A model generated the notes under the pieces. The model searched no databases. It saw only the letters and a program-made list of their open reading frames with translations, and was not told the DNA's origin. A DNA stretch of 64,000 nt, taken from contig NC_089185.1 in assembly GCF_947507565.1 (NCBI RefSeq), positions 3,100,001 to 3,164,000 of the forward strand. Direction: 5' to 3'. The position numbers and the translations under genes were made by a program. Below, in pieces: positions 36,286 to 48,739 of the stretch. How positions within the stretch are numbered: position 1 is the stretch's first letter; every line of letters starts with the position of its first letter. Source of the DNA: Oscarella lobularis. Taxonomy: Eukaryota; Porifera; Homoscleromorpha; Homosclerophorida; Oscarellidae.

Positions 36286-39200
36286 TCAGAGCAAAGACTG
36301 AACGATGTCCTGGGGTATTCCCACGCGTCGTGCAGCTTCTTCCGCTTCTCGTTGTTTCTCCGAAGCAGCGAACGAAAGATCAGAACTCTTCTTACGACGT
36401 GGAGCACTGGGAAGAAGAGGTGAACTTACGAGATGAGACAACAAATTGATCTAAATAACGATGTCAGAGAAGAGAATATTTTTGTGTGATGTAGGTACCA
36501 TGTGATCGTGAGTTGGACGATTGACTTTTGTTGAATGTCCTAAAGATGACAGAAAGTCAAGGATTTCATCAGATGAACCGAATGAATTAACCTTCTTTGG
36601 CAGAAGACGAACATATGATGTCGTTATGAATTCCAAGCTGACGAGCATTCAATTCCATGAGCGGAGGACACTCAGGACTGTCGAGCTTGAAAGGACACGA
36701 ATGAAGTATCCAACCAATAGGATCATCTCCCCATTCAAAGTCCTTTTCAACTTTCTAAGGGGGAGGGGATTAGAATATGTGGTTATAGGGAGGGAGGGAG
36801 GGAGCTTACTGGAAGCCTGCAATTTCGCAGTACAGTCGTAAGGTAAGGCAAGAGAGTGTGATTCCAAAGCAGGACAAACCACATTTCCAAATCTCGGATA
36901 TTAAGAGGGCATTCCATAAAGCGACCAGGGCCTGGGTAACATATACATACAATTATTATTCTATAGGTGTTTATATTTTTTTACCAAGTCCAGTTCCAAT
37001 GGAACAGAATGACTCCAAGACGGTGTTCAAGCGATACCAGACTCTCATCACCCATCGAGTCACATCCATCATATGCATGCCAAATTTCCTAAAGAAAAAA
37101 ACGTTAGTGTCCCCCTACTAGTAGTGGTGAATCCATTTTCTTTTCTACGCTTACCCGGTTCTTGTGTGAGCTTCGACGAATCTTCGCTTGACGCTGCGCT
37201 TGAGGAGACCATAGATAGGATCGCAGTGCCACCACAACTGAATTTGTCTACGATTTTTCCGCATTCCTCAAGAAGAATTGAATAAGGAAATGCCATTCTA
37301 CCCACCTCCATGACCACAGCTGGCTTGACAGCACGGACAGTGATCCGGCGTGAAGCTGCATTGACATTGTGGCAATGATGAAGAGACTAGAGAGAAAGGG
37401 TACGTGATTTTGTGAAATGCCGTAGAGGTGATCAATATACGTTATTCCATTTGATGGGGGAATGCAGGCCGTGATTTCGGCGAGGTGTTCAAAAGAAGCC
37501 ACGTTTTCCAAGATGATTGCATTCGTGCTTATTTTTCTAAAACGAAAAAAAGTTGCGTTGTGTGGAGTGGAGTGCCGGTCGCACTCATCACCTTTGGTAA
37601 ACTTGAGTCAACACGTCTTTGAGGACTTGATGCGCTTTCTGAGGATTATTGAGGTAAATGACTGCCTTTTTTGCACGCACGTACGTACCTCTTTATACAA
37701 TGCGTCCATTGGTACAGTGACGATAGCATCATTGGGTACGTGGACGCCCTTTCTAAACAGTCATCGTTCTTTACCAAACTCAGAACAAATTTTGACTCTA
37801 CCTTTGAAGACAATACGTCGCGAGACGAGAAGCAAGAAATGATTTTCCTGACGACTGGGGCCCCACAATAAGAACTTGACGGTGAGTCAGAAGTACCGAC
37901 GTATAGCTCTAAACAAAGCTGGATAATCAAGCCTCGCCACCGAAAACCCAAATCAGTACTCGAATAAATGTTTTTGGGATGAGAGTTTGAAAAGCCAACG
38001 CGTCACAGCATCCTTCGTCAAAACTGCGTAGGTGAACAACAGCAGCCGGTCTGTCCATCATCGTTGCTTGGTGAGGAGATGCTCGTTCTGGACATTTTGA
38101 TCCTAAAGCAACAGAAAATTAAAAGTGAGGTCCTCCTCCTCCTCCTCCATACCAATAACGCGACGAACGTCGCCTAGCCAATAGTAAGAAATGCTGTACT
38201 TGTCCAAGCCCAAGCAAGAATCGCCGTCAATCTTCGTCAAGTAGCGCTATAAAAAATTGATTAAAACAGAAGGCCTCAACGTGTCCTTGGCTCACTTGAA
38301 ATATTGACATTATTTTGAGATCAGTCACGTCCCAAGTTACACTTAGAGGAACGTTCATATTGGCAATAGCAACAACCTGGCGATCCTATATGATTATATG
38401 TTGTTCACATGCATGCACCACACAGGGGCCAGCTTACTCGATGTCCATCACCAACGTGGAGATAGAGAGTCACTTTGCGGCCTTCCAACATATCATCGTC
38501 ATCATCTAGGAAAAAAATGAGCTAGTTAGTATAAAAAGACTTTGACTTTACGACGCTTACCGGCCAGAAAATCAGGAAGGGGCGAAGCTATGGTCAAATA
38601 AAAGTAGACAAAAAAATTTCATCAGGCTCCTATGGCGTACGGCATGGGGTGAGTACGGGCGAGAGAGAGCCGGCTCGCGTGTCTTGATTCGACGTCTGGC
38701 GTCGTCGTAGCGTCGGAGATGGTTCGGCGAGCAACGAAGACAATTGACTCTAAATGACGCAAAGAGACTCGTGGTGCAGCCACAGGTAAAAGGACGACGA
38801 GACAGCTGTGTCAACAACCCTTTATACATTTAATCACCTCCAAGGTCTTCACTGTGTGCTTCAGGTCATCCGTTTCGTGGAGAGCGCTTTCGTTCGACAT
38901 CGTTAGGCGAGCGATTTCGGCCTGTAGTTTCGAAATCTTTTCATGGTCTGTTTCAATAACGTAAGCTTGCCTGTGAATCCATCAATTGTCCTTCAAGGTG
39001 CGACACGCCACTGAAAACTTTGTCTTCTGTCTCCCTGGAAAAGAGATCGTATTACCAAACGAGTCAATGTCATCATTCTTTGGCCTTCGAACAAACAGGA
39101 CGCGCAAGAGAGGGCGTAAGAAAGCAGTCGTTTTGTTGTATAAGGGGAATAGGGTAAACACGAACAGAACTATTCGTACAAGTCCAACGGTGAGTGTGTC

Positions 39201-42200
39201 AAGTCGGTGGGAGAAATACGCGTTCTTTGTCTGTCCGGCCGGCAAGACCGTCAAGACGCCTTCGCGAAATAAGCTTATTAGATCCGTAGACGCCTATTTC
39301 AGGCGAAAGGAGACAACTCGATTAATCCATGAGCTAGGCTACTAAAAATAGATAAAGGATGTTGACTCGTCAAAACTTTGCTGCGGCAAAACGCGACTAC
39401 GGTGTTTGTACGTGCGATCGTGGGGGATGCAGGCATTCCTTTGTCATCAATCAAGTCAGTCGACTGTCGTTGGTACACGTGTCACAACTCAGCTGTCTTA
39501 CCGAATGTGGTTTTCCTCATTCGAATGCATGAACGCGTTCGTCAACTACGCACACACACACACACACACTAACCTGCTGCTGTTCTTCAAGGAATCAACT
39601 GAAACCATACTACTGGTTGACGACTTCTTCTGCAAAACAAAAGAAAGAGACTCGACTTCCTTATCAAGAGACAACTTCCTTTACCCTTCTAAAGAATCCT
39701 CTTTTGCGTTTCTTCTTGGGACTTTTGCCAGACTCGTCTCCCTCGCTAACCCGGATTTCCCCTTCCTCGCTTGTCACCCTGAAATCCGGATACGGAGGAG
39801 GCAATTTGTTTCGGTGCTGATAACTGCCCACGCCGCCGACTCGCGGGCTTTCGCTGCCGGTTGACTCTACACAGACAATCAAACATCCTTTCTAAAAAAA
39901 AACGATTGCCCCGCCGCGCCGCCACTGACCGTGTCTCGTCTGAATGATCACATGAGGTGATGAGGTGTTCGACGACGGGTCAACCTTTTCATCCGCCTCC
40001 TCCCTCAACGCCTCCAATGTTTTGCGTAGACCAACAATCTCGTTGTCCTTAAAAAAAGAAAAGAATAAGCCCAGATGACCACAAAGAAACGTTTTCCACG
40101 CGGAACAATCACTTCCGCACACAGTGGGAAAACTATAGGGCCTCTCGCACACCGACCAGGATCTGAACTGGGAAGCGAAGGGAACGTGTCTGAGAATGGC
40201 GGACGTCAATGTCAACTTAGGCAGGCCTAATTCGGGTCCTGTCCACAAAAAGACACTCTATCGGCACCCAAGAGACGCTTCGGTACGATGGGGTCCGACT
40301 TGCAAGCGCCACGTGCTCGATCTGCCAACTGGGCTTCCATCAACCAATCAGCGAGTTGATCATTGCAAAACGTAGTCTAGTTAATGGGTCATAGCCGGCC
40401 CACTACGTGCCCGCCCACTGTTGGTCTTCGTGCACGCATACTTGTCAGACCGTTGAAAGCGCCTCAGAACAAACTGCGATCGACAGTCGGCTTTTGCTTT
40501 CGTCTACAGAGAGCATCCTATTGACTCATCTCTGTCCTCGTTGCGTCTCTCTGTTGTACTATAGCGACGTCGTCGAGTGTGCGTGAGGATTATGTCTGAC
40601 GACGGCGGTGGCGACAGTGGTGACGATCAGCGCGTATCCGTGAAGCGGTCGCACGCGCTATTCCATAACGGTCAGTACGCGTGCACTCCTCCCTTCCTCC
40701 CTCTCCCTCTCTCTCTATCATCTATCTGCGCGAAAATCGCGGTAACGACAGCGACTTGCTTCATTATCCTTTGCTCTTCCCCCACTAGTTGATGACAAAG
40801 ATGATTTGATAATGAACGGGCAAAGTGAGGGCTATCAACAGCACCAACGAAACAACGACGACGAGAACAACGTCGTCGGTGAAGACGATGACGACGATGA
40901 AGACACGGACGAACCGGAACAAGATAACAGTGTCGCGCTTTCTTCCCACTCACAGCAACCGCCACGACCGAAAAAGCGTCGAGCTACGCTATCAAAAGAA
41001 GCGGTGACGACGCTCAAGTCGTGGTTGTGGGACCATCGTTTCAACGCCTATCCGACCGAGGCGGAAAAACGGAAGCTGTGCGACCAGTGTGGCCTGACTA
41101 TGGTCCAACTCTGCAACTGGTTCATCAACGCGCGACGACGGACACTGCCGGAAATGATTCGGCGCGATGGCGGCGATCCGTCACGATATACAATGTCTCG
41201 ACGTACGGCGTCGTCGATGCTTTGTGGAACGACTCCGACACCGACCGGCAGCGGCGGAGGTAACATCAGCATGTCGACCGGTGGCGGCGGCGGCGGCGGC
41301 GAAGGGAGTGCGTCATCGATCATCTCCGGCATTCCCAACATGCAACTTCAGCCGCAAGTTCTGCCTCCACGCTTTCCATTCACGTCGCCTTCGCCCGCCT
41401 TCTTCAGCCGTTTAAGATCGCCACCTGTTGGAGCTCCGCCTCCAACGGCACTTGGTGGTCCCAATCCGTTTGGATCTCTATTCTCGGCTCCTTATCCACC
41501 GCCACCGCCGACGCACCCGTCTTTAATGCTCGATTCGCAGCAAACTGCGGCCTACTATTATTCCTATCCAGGACCGTTTGTTCTCTTTCCAGCTGCCGTT
41601 CCATTTCCTGTTCCTCCTCCACCACCACCGACAGTATTTTCAAGTCTGCGAGGCGGCGTCGGCGGCAGTAACGCCACTTCGTTTGCTGCACACCGACTAC
41701 CAGTCGTCTGCGGAGGAGGCTCTGTTTCTTCTACAAAATCGCCGCCGCTGCCGCCGCCGCCACCGACGACGCTGCCACAACTGCCGGCGCCGCAGACATC
41801 ACCTTCACAGCCGCCAAACTCGACGACAAGCATTCAAGTTCTGTGTGACGTGGCTCTCAATGACCACGGTAGTAATAGCAGCCATGGTGGCGGCGACGGT
41901 GGTAGCGGGGCCGGCGACGGTGCTAGTAGTCACGAGAAGTCAAATCCACCGTCAGAAACCGAATAAAGGAAAGGCTAACACCGCCTCCTCTACCCACGCC
42001 TTTGACTGTCCTACCTCCTACCTCCTCCTACTCATAGTCTTTATCTTTAGTTCTGAACTATATTGGCTCTAACCGACATATATTCATTCTGTACCGAGGG
42101 TGTCGTAAAAGTACGCGGGGTGTCTCCTTTATTACCCAACGATTGACCGGCAGACTTGAACTCCTCTGGTGAGGAGACGGTTGATGTCGTCGCGTCGACA

Positions 42201-45103
42201 TGCTTGCAAGAGCCTGTCTATCGAGGTTCCTACCGAACCGTTCTCCCGGAACCAACTGAAGGGCCCGCAGCAATACTGACGCAATATCAAGACGCTCTCA
42301 GTCTAGCGTTTACTCTATTAGCGTCTAAACGCGAGGAAACGGTACGCACTCCTCCTAATTGCTCTTTCCACCTAAAAGGGGCCAGCTGCTCTAGCTTTCC
42401 ACTCACCTTTGAACGAGAATCCTCCACGACCGAGTCGAGTTCCAGTTGCAGTTTTTCTAATCGCGTCTCACACATGACATTACGTTCATTCTATAAAGTA
42501 AAACGTGTACGCGCTCAGTGACGACGAAGAAGGTTAGGCTCTCTCTCGAGAAGCGCTTGCCTGGGATTTTAGCTCTTGAGCAACGGATGAAGCTATTGTT
42601 TGAGCCGATTCCAACTCTCGACGAAGACGTCGAATCTATCGACGAAACGTCAGCAAAAGAGCATTCATTACACAATATCTTACAAATATTACAAATAAGG
42701 ACTACTTACGATAAGATTTGCCTCCGCTGGGGTCTGACATCGACGAGCGCCACTTCCCACTACAATAAATTGCAAGGAAACAAACGACGATTCAACTCTT
42801 AATAATTATACCGTCGCTGTCAGCTAGAGATAACAGCGATGACGCTTCCTCCACATTTTCCTGCAGCAGTGAATTGCGACGCGACGTCTGACGTCTGCGT
42901 GCCGTTGTAAAACTTTTACAACGTCGAATCTTTACGCTGCCGCCGCCACCGCCGCCACGAGGTGCGTCGTAATCAGAGGCACCTGCGATGTGCCAACTGC
43001 TATCATCGCCACTAGCGATTGAAGCGGTTTCCTCGCTGAAAATACTCGCTGAAGATAGGCTGTTCTCGTTACGTCGTAAAACGGCTGGCGGTGGTGAGTG
43101 CTTTTGCAAAATTCCGGTTGACGGAGGAAAACTGCCAAGAGACGCACGACGACGATCGAAGGATCCGCTGACATTTTCTTCCCAACGTTCCTTTGTTTTT
43201 CTTAGGACAACGGCGTCAAGACTTGTCGTCGTCTTTGGCATGTTTGATGCTGGAGGCGATGGCGATTGTTTGCTTTGGTCGCCACCTATCCAACTAGGCG
43301 TCGTTAGTTCATCAAATCCATCGCCCAGTAGACCATTGACGGTTCGTCGAATAGAGGTAAACATTTCCTGTTGGTCAGACGATGATGCAGTGGAAACTCC
43401 AGACGATGACTTGATGATGGACCTTTCCGCTGCATCAACGGCGACGGCATTCTGCGGTTCGTCTTCCTTTTCCACAGTTTTGCTGATCGTTTCTACTTTT
43501 CTAACGTCTTCACTTTCTGTGCCGCTTTTTTCCGCTGCCGATAAAACAGTGACGACAGAAGACGAACGAGACCATAAGGATGTCGCCGTTGGCCCTGCGG
43601 CACCGTCCACGTCCAATACTGATACCGGGCTCTTCTCCGCAGAGGAATCTCTGACGTCCGGTGGTGGTAAGATTCCAAGCCGCTTGTTCTCCTTATGGTG
43701 CAGAAGCGAAGGGTCGTTCTCAACTGTCTGCGGTGGGTTAGGACGACTGGTATGATGATCCTGTTTGCTTCCTGCACTCTTGAGCGACTCATCTTCAACG
43801 AGCAACGGCTGGTGACTAACTTGAGGAATTCCTGACCTTGCAACTAGTAGAGATGACTCATACGTTTTATCAGAAGCGGAAAGAAGACCATCTTTGCTGC
43901 TGCTGTCATCACCTTTCTCCTTGTCCGTCCCCGCCTCTTCGGTCTTGACGTCAACTTTCGTCGTGGCTTTCGGTGTTTTTGACGGTTTGGGAGCCGGAAT
44001 TGGTTTCTGAGAAATTTTTCTTTCCACCGTCTTCGTCGTCGTCGTCGTCGTCGTCGTCGTCTCGCCTGACGGAATATCAATAGACGACGACGACGAGCTG
44101 CGTCGTCTCTGTCCACCTGATCGAATTAGGCTTCTCAGGTGTTCAGTTGACGTGCTTCGCGTCATAGCCATAGCCTCAAACGCTTCCTTCGCCGATGCCA
44201 CAAAGGAAGGAGTACGTCGCGGCATTCGCGTGCCGAGACCGGCGGACGGAGCCACAGGCGGTCGTTCAAGAGACGATTTTCTAATAGGAACAGGTGGACG
44301 ACTTTTCGCAGCCGTTGCACCAACATTAAACGATTGTCGTCGAGCAGTACGACTTCCCGAAGTTTGCGGTTGACCTTCATACAGACAATGCAGAAAAACG
44401 TATATTTTACGTCAAATTCGTTACTGTCGAGAAAGATTTTCTCGAGGCCTTTCAATATGGCAAAAATGGCGTTCGAGTCTCCTTGTACGACATCTAGATA
44501 AAAAAAAGAAAAAAAATTTTTGAGTGCAGCGAACTCGTATACTTACATACCCTTCGGTGGAACGTTCTTCAAGCTGGCGTCTTTATCACCAAGGAATCGC
44601 AACACGGACCCAAGGTTATGAAGCTAAACGGTTGACGAAAGAGAAATGACCGGTAACGCCCCCCCCCCCCCCCCCCCCCCCCCTTCGACTGAAGCCACAC
44701 GAGAGGCCGAGATCGATCGCGTGCACGACGAACAGCGAACACGAGACCGCGTTATAGGGGACGTTTCGGTTCTCAAAACATTCTCTCGAGAATACATGCA
44801 AGAAAATCGATCTCCATTTCGATGACTGTGCCCACCTGTCGCCCGAATAAATACATGTAATCTCTCACCTTTTGCGACTGCGAAAACGGCTGGGAAAAGA
44901 TCGGACACACTTTGGTTCGACCTATAGAAGCGTACGTATAAAGATAGGAAGGGTGGTGTACAATGACATGGCGACCCACTAAAACATTCGATGATCGCGG
45001 CGAAAATACGACCGTCTCTCAACTGACTCGTATGGGTGACCTCGAACGGCTTCCTGTGGTCGCGCAGGACCGCGTTGGCCCATTCGAATCGGTCCTGCCG
45101 CAT
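36286..45103 (-). CDS. NAV: Neuron navigator (NAV / sickie / unc-53) homologue
   Basis: 29 phase-consistent exons, about 1389 aa, from 45103-44980 to 36450-36286. Exons 1-4 form a calponin-homology domain ([47 protein letters not shown]). Exon 5 (44374-42812) is a 1.5-kb Ser/Arg-rich disordered block. Exons 7-12 encode coiled coils ([34 protein letters not shown]) and a basic [11 protein letters not shown] patch. The C-terminal P-loop domain carries Walker [29 protein letters not shown], and [17 protein letters not shown], matching NAV1-3 order. NAVs bind microtubule plus ends and guide cell migration and axons. Intron 7 starts with GC. Intron 8 (42406-40048) contains the TGIF-class gene on the opposite strand. 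The first exon may have an upstream partner; the exon 8 and exon 12 acceptors are least certain. Confidence 0.9.
39550..39570. repeat. (CA)n microsatellite in a NAV intron
   Basis: Uninterrupted CA dinucleotides, about ten units, directly next to the exon 11 donor of NAV on the minus strand. Confidence 0.9.
40592..41966 (+). CDS. TGIF: TGIF-class TALE homeobox transcription factor, nested in NAV intron
   Basis: Two exons, 40592-40670 and 40789-41966, giving 418 aa. The homeodomain starts after an acidic Asp/Glu-rich N-terminus: [40 protein letters not shown], then [20 protein letters not shown] and [12 protein letters not shown]. The three-residue loop extension (NAYPTE) and the C-terminal DG-DP-x-TxSRR flank are TGIF/achintya-vismay signatures and exclude Meis, Pbx and Irx. 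The C-terminal half is Pro/Gly-rich low complexity. TGIFs are repressors that bind TGTCA sites and antagonise Smad and retinoid signalling. It lies wholly within NAV intron 8 on the opposite strand. Confidence 0.93.
44659..44683. repeat. 25-nt poly-C run
   Basis: Homopolymer in NAV intron 2 (poly-G on the transcribed strand's mRNA sense). The exact length is likely error-prone in sequencing. Confidence 0.9.
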
Positions 45104-45653
45104 AAGAAGGAAGAATTCGTTCTCTCGTTTCGATCGAAGAGTCGCGTGGGAAACGCGATCGAAGCGCAGCTGGGGAGGGGAGGGATACGAACCGAAGGGG
45201 GTAGGCAGCCTACGTCGTGTACTAAGAAATCGTTCATCTGCTGGATTAGATCACACGGCATATAATAAGACGTCGAGTACATGGCTCTAGTCTGTCTGTT
45301 AGTGCTGACTAGGCTACCTGCCTACGGCTAAGCAAACAACGCCCGGCGGTCGACCGCAGCTCACCTGTTCCTGACGATCGCTGGAGTCTGGTTGATTGGC
45401 CACTTTTCCTTCCATTTCGGCCCGTTCGTTGGGATCGCTTACATGCACAAACAAACTCGGCGACGACAGTATCCGGATGCCAGCGGCGGGGAGAGTGCAC
45501 TGAGAATGTCACGTGGACGAGATGCTAATTCCGTTGCCATTAGTTACCATCGCGCCAAATCAGAGCGAAACGTACCGTTGATTGATTAAAAAAATTAGCG
45601 AAACAGAGCGTCAGACCCGAGATTAATATATTGTTTCCGTCACGTGACACTGC
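45104..45653. promoter_or_regulatory. Divergent intergenic region NAV / STAR gene
   Basis: 550 bp between the two start codons. The minus strand contains a plausible acceptor (ATGCGGCAG|GAC, about 45098) directly before the CH domain. An upstream non-CH exon of NAV could therefore lie here. Nothing else is recognised. Confidence 0.4.
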
Positions 45654-47183
45654 ATGGCTGAGTCAAGTCCTCCACCTGAGTGTCCTCCGGAAGAAGAGAG
45701 CAAAAACGGATCGGCTAACGACTCGGTGGTCGATTCCGATGTGGTAGCGCCTAAACAAGATGCGCCGGTCGAACATAAGCACTCGTATCTCGTCTCGGCG
45801 CGCTTCGAAACGTTGAAAAGCGAAGAGAGTCTTCTCGAATCACGCCAGAAACGATTGGAAGCCGAAAAGTATCTTCACGAGCTGATGAAAGACAAGGCAA
45901 AGATAACCGTACTCGAAAACGTCTTCAATCACTGCGAACGGCTCCTCGACGCGGGTAAGAAGAAGAAGAAGAGAAAAGAATGAGACTCTCTTTCTGAGTA
46001 TCTATGTAGAAATTCGTCGCGTAACGGAGATACTGAATAGCTCGGACGACGATGCGACGTCGAAACTGTGGGGTTCAGAAGAGGGGCCCCCTCCAAAAAT
46101 GGTTCGTTTTTCTTCTCAAGAACACGTCATGCATCGATATCCAATGCCGCCTCCTCCGTCACTACCACCCCCGCCTCCCGTCATTCCTCCGACTGAGGAT
46201 ATTAGCGCAACAATTGATCCAAAAATGAAATTGACTGAAAAAATTCGTCTATTGAAAAGCAATCAGCTCTTACGTCAGTCGTTTCCCAACGGTGCCGTGC
46301 AGATTTACGAGAAGGTCTACATGCCTGTGACGCAATTTCCTCACGTGAAATATGCGGGACGAATGATTGGAACGAATGGGACAACGGTTAAGGAATTGCA
46401 TAAGGAGGCGAAATGTCGCATTCTTGTGCAGGGAAGAGGAAGTCTCAAGTCGCCACAAGAAGTAAGAAATCACACGCATGTCACTCATTATTATGTTGAC
46501 GTATAGGAGGAAAATTTGAGAGGAAAAGATGGCTATGAGCATTTAGATGATGATCTCTATGTTCTCATTGAGGCAACGGGAGCGGAGCACGAAGTACGAG
46601 CCAAAGTTCAATATGCTAAGCTTCTTGTCTTGGAAATGGCCAATCCTTCAGTTAGTGATGATGAAATCTGATGTTTGTTTTGTTTTGTTTTGTTTTTCTA
46701 GGTTGATCCGCTGCAAGTTATTGAGAAGCATCGGAATCAGAGACTACAGGGAATTCCCATTGCTATGCAATTTCCAAGCATTAGTCTTTTGCAGAGCTTT
46801 GGCACTGTTGGATCACCGGGCTTTCTACCTGGAATGAGACCGCCGCCGCCGTTTGGTCAGCAGCCGAGCCATTGTAAGTTCTAAGAACGATATACTGTGT
46901 TTTTTTGTGTGTTATCTATATATTCAATTTGTGTGTGTGACGTGTTTCTTCTTCTTCTTTGCCAGTGCAACACCAGCAGCAGCAACAGCATCTTCGGTCT
47001 CCATTGTCTGCTCCTGTCAGCTCTTCCTCCTATTCAGCTCCAAGTGCTTCGTTTTTTTCAGGGCCTCATAAAACGTTTGAAGCTCAAAATGTCATTCCAG
47101 TCAGCCAGCCGGCCGCCCTCGTCGGACTTGATTGGTCACTGAGTAAAGCCCTTGGCAAGTCGGGAATGCAAGGAGGCCAGTAG
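45654..47183 (+). CDS. STAR-family (quaking/Sam68-type) KH-domain RNA-binding protein
   Basis: Five exons: 45654-45954, 46010-46461, 46507-46650, 46702-46873, 46966-47183, giving 428 aa. A QUA1 dimerisation helix (YLHELMKDKAKITVLENVF, then NHCERLLDAGEIRRVTEIL) is followed, after a Pro-rich insert (PPPPSLPPPPPVIPP), by a KH domain. That domain reads EKVYMPVTQFPHVKYAGRMI, GTNGTTVKELHKEAKCRILV and QGRGSLKSPQE. A QUA2-like segment with DGYEHLDDDLYVLIEATGAE comes next. The C-terminus is Gln/Ser/Pro-rich. STAR proteins regulate splicing, export and stability of target mRNAs. The FNHxERLLD core is most like quaking/HOW, but the long Pro insert between QUA1 and KH is atypical, so only the family is assigned. 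Confidence 0.88.
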
Positions 47184-47775
47184 AGAGAAAGAGAACAGGT
47201 ACCACCGTCTCCGCCGAGGCGAAAGTATTTAGAAGCCGTCTGGCTCTTAGTCTAATAGTTCAGTATCTACTTAGAATGGATATGTTTACAGTATGATTGT
47301 CTGCTCTACATGTTGGCTATTTTAATTTGATCTTTCTTGTACTTCATCTTATTTATTGCTCATACTACACTAAGGTAATAATAGTCCAGTACATGGTTCT
47401 TTATGTAGTTTAGTGTAGATTATATGTATATGATGGCGTACTTGTGAGCTTTCTTTTGGGTTTTGTTTTAGCAGTTCTACTGTCTCGGACATCGTTGTCT
47501 GTGACGGCGACGGCGACTGCGACGGCAGCGGCGATGGCAACGTTGGTGGGATCTTCGTCACGTAAAAACATTTTACGTCACGAACGTTTGATTCTCAATC
47601 GTGTAGTGCGTGGAATTTTTTTAGTGTGGCAATCAGAAAGAAGTTAGGTAGCTATAGATAATAGTCCAGCGTCAATGAGTCTTTGTAAATGTCTTCTAAA
47701 TACTTGATCACTTGAGTTCTCCTTTAAAAGTCTAAAGAGAGAAGCTTTTAGTCTCATTCTCATACAAGTAGATGT
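47184..47775. other. Convergent intergenic region with a decayed exon copy
   Basis: 592 bp between the stop codons of the STAR gene and the STI1-motif gene. It contains a segment (about 47440-47500) similar to the 3' end of the STI1-motif gene near 47778-47835. In the minus strand both read (V/I)xLLKQNP. ATAATAGTCCAG also occurs twice (47380s and 47660s). Confidence 0.5.
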
Positions 47776-48707
47776 TTACTTTTGAGCTTTCGTTGGATTT
47801 TGTTTTAGCAATTTTATTAGTGTCTGCATCTTGGGATCCATGAGCGCTTGCTTCGTCTCGTCGTTTGCGAGAATCTCTTGGACGTCTTTGTCTACGTGAG
47901 CAGAAGCCGTTGCGACGCCGGATCCTTCTAATATCTCATCATATGGAAGGAACACATGAAACAGAGAGTTATTGTACCTTTTTCTTTAGCTAGTTCTTCA
48001 AAGTGATTTCCCATCAGGCCACAGAATTCCTTCATGAATGCTTGGTTTTCGGCGTCAGTGCTCGAAGCGGCACTTGCTGGATTTTTCGAGAATTCAGCTA
48101 TAAAGTGAGGGTCTGAAAACTTTTTTCTTAGAATAGGATTGGAGAGGATTTTCTGTTGCAGATCGTCTGTGATCCAGCCTCCTGTGAAAACAGATGTTAT
48201 TCAGGTCTACTGATAGCGATGCTTACCTTTGTCTTTGTCGAGTTTTTGAGAAAAGGCTTTTAGAGCTTCTTTTGCCTCCGGAAGCAAAAACGTTTCCGGA
48301 ACTTTACTTGTTGCCACTTGCTTTGCTTTTATCAAAGGTACAGCAGGCTCTTTTGTCTTTTTTATCTTCTTTTGCTCTGCTCCTCCTAGTAGAAATCCTT
48401 TTGCCATTCCTCCAAAATTTGACGTTTTTTTCGGTGCCATGGGAACAGGATCATTTGATGATGATGATGATGAATTGGGTTCTTTTGGGTTGACGAGCAA
48501 TTTCTCTTCAAGCAGTTTAGGAGAAACTTCCAAGAACTCTCTCCTTTCTTCTTTCTTGTCAACTGAATTGGTTTGTTTGAACAAGAGCGCTTCTTTTCTT
48601 TGTTCCAGCTCTTCGCTCACGTCCTCCAAAGGAGGAACTAGACAAAATGACGAGATATATCAGAGCAGAAGAGCTTCTTTACCGTCATCATCGCTATCGG
48701 CGCTCAT
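47776..48707 (-). CDS. STI1/Hop-DP-motif protein, function unknown
   Basis: Four exons: 48707-48683, 48637-48227, 48181-47978, 47927-47776, giving 263 aa. It starts MSADSDDDG, then a Glu/Lys/Ser-rich middle with a poly-Ser stretch. Two helical blocks follow: GGWITDDLQQKILSNPILRK with KFSDPHFIAEFSKNP, and VQEILANDETKQALMDPKMQ with TLIKLLKQNP. Both have the DP/NP-type helices of STI1 (Hop DP) domains, which bind hydrophobic segments in co-chaperones. I cannot name the orthologue. It is likely cytosolic or nuclear; the role is not inferred further. It is divergent from the PNPLA8-type gene with only 32 bp between start codons. Confidence 0.7.
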
Positions 48708-48739
48708 TTCTGTGTTTCTGTAAAGCACGCTAAACGAAC
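48708..48739. promoter_or_regulatory. 32-bp divergent start-to-start interval
   Basis: The STI1-motif gene (-) and the PNPLA8-type gene (+) start 32 bp apart. Their 5' UTRs must be tiny or overlap each other's first exon. Confidence 0.6.

Noticed and set aside
38838-39040. An extra NAV exon (acceptor TTTTCCAG near 39040) followed by another GC donor
   Set aside because: It cannot be spliced: the next acceptor is adjacent. Joining exon 11 to 38970 keeps phase without it.
44616-45103. Single long ORF reading through the CH-domain introns
   Set aside because: It includes poly-Gly from the C run and loses the CH-domain frame; the spliced exons are better supported.
48439-48723. Plus-strand Ser-rich ORF opposite the STI1-motif gene
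   Set aside because: Antisense shadow of the Glu/Lys/Ser-rich exon; no start context or splice support.
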